Source: Flavivirga rizhaonensis
GTDB lineage: Bacteria; Bacteroidota; Bacteroidia; Flavobacteriales; Flavobacteriaceae
Length of the DNA stretch: 64,000 nucleotides
NCBI RefSeq assembly: GCF_004791695.1
Contig: NZ_SRSO01000004.1
Coordinates: 62,001 to 126,000, forward strand
Direction: 5' to 3'
Shown here: piece after piece, positions 62,705 to 64,000 of the stretch
Layout: every line of letters begins with the position of its first letter
How positions within the stretch are numbered: the stretch's first letter is position 1
The notes under the pieces: generated by a model
The model's input: the letters and a program-made list of their open reading frames with translations, nothing else
What the model was told of the DNA's origin: nothing
Databases searched by the model: none
Position numbers and translations under genes: made by a program

Positions 62705-62775
62705 AGTACTCAGTAAGCAGTATTCAGTAAGCAGTATTCAGTAACAGTATTCAGTAAGCAGTATTCAGTAGGCAG
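62705..62775 (-). repeat. Tandem repeat, five 13-14 base units
   Basis: Units CAGTATTCAGTAAG, CAGTATTCAGTAA, CAGTATTCAGTAAG, CAGTATTCAGTAGG and a variant first unit run up to the FMN-reductase stop. It separates that gene from marR. Confidence 0.9.
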
Positions 62776-63306
62776 TTATAATTTATTTTGAAAGGATGCT
62801 ACTTTGTGCTTCAAATCAGAATTCAGTGCTTCATTGGTAATCTTTCCTTCTGAAAAGTTATCATTGAATGATGGAAAAGAAAAGTCTTCAATAATATTTC
62901 CTCCCATAAAAGCAAAACGACCTTTCGCTATATCAAGAACAGTTGCTCCTCCTCTACCTCCTGGAGAGGTTGCCATTAATAGCATAGGCTTCTCACTCCA
63001 TAATTTACCATCAATTCTAGACATCCAATCAAACAGGTTTTTAAATACCGTTGAATATGCTCCATTATGCTCTGCTAATGATAAAACAATACCATCTGAT
63101 GCTTTAATGGCATCTAAAAATTTATGTGCATTATCTGGAATACCATGATCAACTTCATAATCAATACCATACAGAGGTAATTCAAAATCGTTAAGATCTA
63201 AAATGTTAACTTTTACATTTTCAACCAAACTTGAAGCATATCTTACCAATTGATGATTTATTGAGTTTTTACTATTACTTCCTGCAAATGCTATGATGTT
63301 TTTCAT
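62776..63306 (-). CDS. NADPH-dependent FMN reductase-family oxidoreductase
   Basis: The 176-residue flavodoxin-like protein has AFAGSNSKNSINHQLVRYAS (FMN phosphate loop), LDLNDFELPLYGIDYE, LSLAEHNGAYSTVFKNLFDW and ATSPGGRGGATVLD. The family reduces quinones, azo compounds or FMN. It has a -7 box at 63330-63337 and a palindrome at 63350-63369 in operator position; marR is downstream. The context suggests induction by quinone-like or electrophilic compounds. Confidence 0.92.
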   Translation of the reverse strand: MKNIIAFAGSNSKNSINHQLVRYASSLVENVKVNILDLNDFELPLYGIDYEVDHGIPDNAHKFLDAIKASDGIVLSLAEHNGAYSTVFKNLFDWMSRIDGKLWSEKPMLLMATSPGGRGGATVLDIAKGRFAFMGGNIIEDFSFPSFNDNFSEGKITNEALNSDLKHKVASFQNKL

Positions 63307-63329
63307 AAATATTAATTATTTTTATAGTA

Positions 63330-63337
63330 CAAATATA
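63330..63337 (-). promoter_or_regulatory. -7 box TATATTTG for the FMN reductase-marR operon
   Basis: Exact TAnnTTTG on the minus strand (CAAATATA on plus), 24 bases before the ATG at 63306. Confidence 0.55.
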
Positions 63338-63349
63338 AAGTAAAAATAT

Positions 63350-63369
63350 TTATTTTCCAAGGAAAATAA
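63350..63369. promoter_or_regulatory. Probable MarR operator TTATTTTCCAAGGAAAATAA
   Basis: A perfect 20-bp palindrome about 27-46 bases upstream of the predicted start of transcription, overlapping the -33 region. It shares the TTTCC-WW-GGAAA core with 62220-62237. Confidence 0.65.
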
Positions 63370-63488
63370 TTCCATGTAATATATTTTATGATTGCATTAA
63401 CAAAAATCAAAATACTTAAACAATTTATAAAGGACCTGTTTTCATAGGAATATCAACTTTTGTACATTAGCAACAAACTAAATTATAC

Positions 63489-64000
63489 ATGGATATTAAC
63501 TTCAATAAAAATGAAGACCACAATAAACTTTTACTCTCAGAATTAAATAGACGCTTAGCTAAAGTAAGCCTAGGTGGTGGTAAAACTCGTATTGAAAAAC
63601 TACATGCTAAAGGAAAAATGACAGCAAGAGAGCGTATTAATTATCTTTTAGATGCCAAGTCTAAGTCTATTGAAATTGGTGCTTTTGCTGGAGAAGATAT
63701 GTATATTGAACATGGTGGTTGTCCATCGGGTGGTGTTGTTATAAAGATTGGTTATATTAAAGGGAAACAGTGTATTGTCGTAGCTAATGATGCTACGGTA
63801 AAAGCGGGAGCCTGGTTTCCTATAACTGGAAAAAAGAATTTACGCGCTCAGGAAATTGCTATCGAAAACAAACTTCCTATTATTTATTTAGTGGATTCTG
63901 CCGGAGTATATTTACCGCTTCAGGACGAAATATTCCCAGATAAAGAACATTTTGGACGTATTTTTAGAAACAATGCTATTATGAGTAGCATGGGAATTAC
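63489..64000 (+). CDS. Acyl-CoA carboxylase, carboxyltransferase (beta) subunit, 3' partial
   Basis: The frame from the ATG at 63489 is open to the end of the window (170 codons). The N-terminus MDINFNKNEDHNKLLLSELN is followed by the carboxyltransferase motifs GGKTRIEKLHAKGKMTARER, GGCPSGGVVIKIGYIKGKQC, NDATVKAGAWFPITGKKNLR, NKLPIIYLVDSAGVYLPLQD and RNNAIMSSMGI. These match the beta subunit of biotin-dependent acyl-CoA carboxylases, most like methylcrotonyl- or propionyl-CoA carboxylase of about 540 residues. The C-terminal two-thirds and any biotin subunit lie beyond the edge. Confidence 0.93.
   Translation, partial: MDINFNKNEDHNKLLLSELNRRLAKVSLGGGKTRIEKLHAKGKMTARERINYLLDAKSKSIEIGAFAGEDMYIEHGGCPSGGVVIKIGYIKGKQCIVVANDATVKAGAWFPITGKKNLRAQEIAIENKLPIIYLVDSAGVYLPLQDEIFPDKEHFGRIFRNNAIMSSMGI

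Overview
The window looks like chromosome of a marine-type Flavobacteriaceae (phylum Bacteroidota). The evidence is strong A+T bias, many -7 boxes of the Bacteroidota form TAnnTTTG, an lpxC-fabZ fusion, the T9SS regulator PorX together with a protein carrying a type A sorting tail, a carboxypeptidase-regulatory/OMP beta-barrel receptor, and many short lipoproteins and gliding-phylum hypothetical genes. I cannot name the genus from sequence alone. No rRNA, tRNA or CRISPR array was seen.

Layout. 1-11.3 kb: end of a capsule/exopolysaccharide locus (5'-truncated membrane CapD/FlaA1-type dehydratase, Wza, Wzc), a convergent PHP phosphatase, aroB, proline dehydrogenase, then a minus-strand group of a short CapD-like enzyme, an initiating sugar transferase, a DUF4258 protein and alanine dehydrogenase. 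11.5-18.2 kb: outer-membrane receptor, a small secreted peptide overlapping a membrane protein, tsaE, porX and an HD phosphohydrolase. 18.4-24.1 kb: compact lipid A operon lpxD-lpxC/fabZ-lpxA-efp-lpxD2, then sucD. 24.3-30.2 kb: two lipoproteins, fabG, a vWA membrane protein, a prohibitin and a thioredoxin. 30.25-38.0 kb: complete histidine operon hisGDCBHAF(IE), preceded by a readable attenuator: a 17-codon leader peptide with four His codons, a terminator and a competing antiterminator arm. Short dispersed repeats sit at most his gene junctions and even inside hisIE. 38-46 kb: secreted proteins, repeat-rich DNA with a pseudogene, truA-like, DUF2461, a TetR/SDR pair with a shared palindromic operator, and DUF72. 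46.2-50.9 kb: leuCD, a LeuA/CimA-type synthase and leuB. 51.2-57.8 kb: T9SS cargo protein, MscS channel, small membrane proteins, a DUF4403 lipoprotein with an unusual tandem-repeat insert, and a membrane LuxR regulator. 57.8-60.3 kb: accessory patch with parDE, a DinB-like protein, direct repeats and a decayed IS200/IS605 transposase. 60.3-63.3 kb: two pirins, a MarR regulator and an FMN reductase, with matching palindromes suggesting one small redox/electrophile regulon. 63.5 kb to the end: start of an acyl-CoA carboxylase beta subunit, cut by the window edge.

The main biology is housekeeping biosynthesis (His, Leu, lipid A, aromatic precursor) plus envelope construction and T9SS control. 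The most interesting signals are regulatory: the histidine attenuator, the TetR and MarR operator pairs, and the way repeat elements have invaded the his operon. I found no convincing wholly new multi-gene system.
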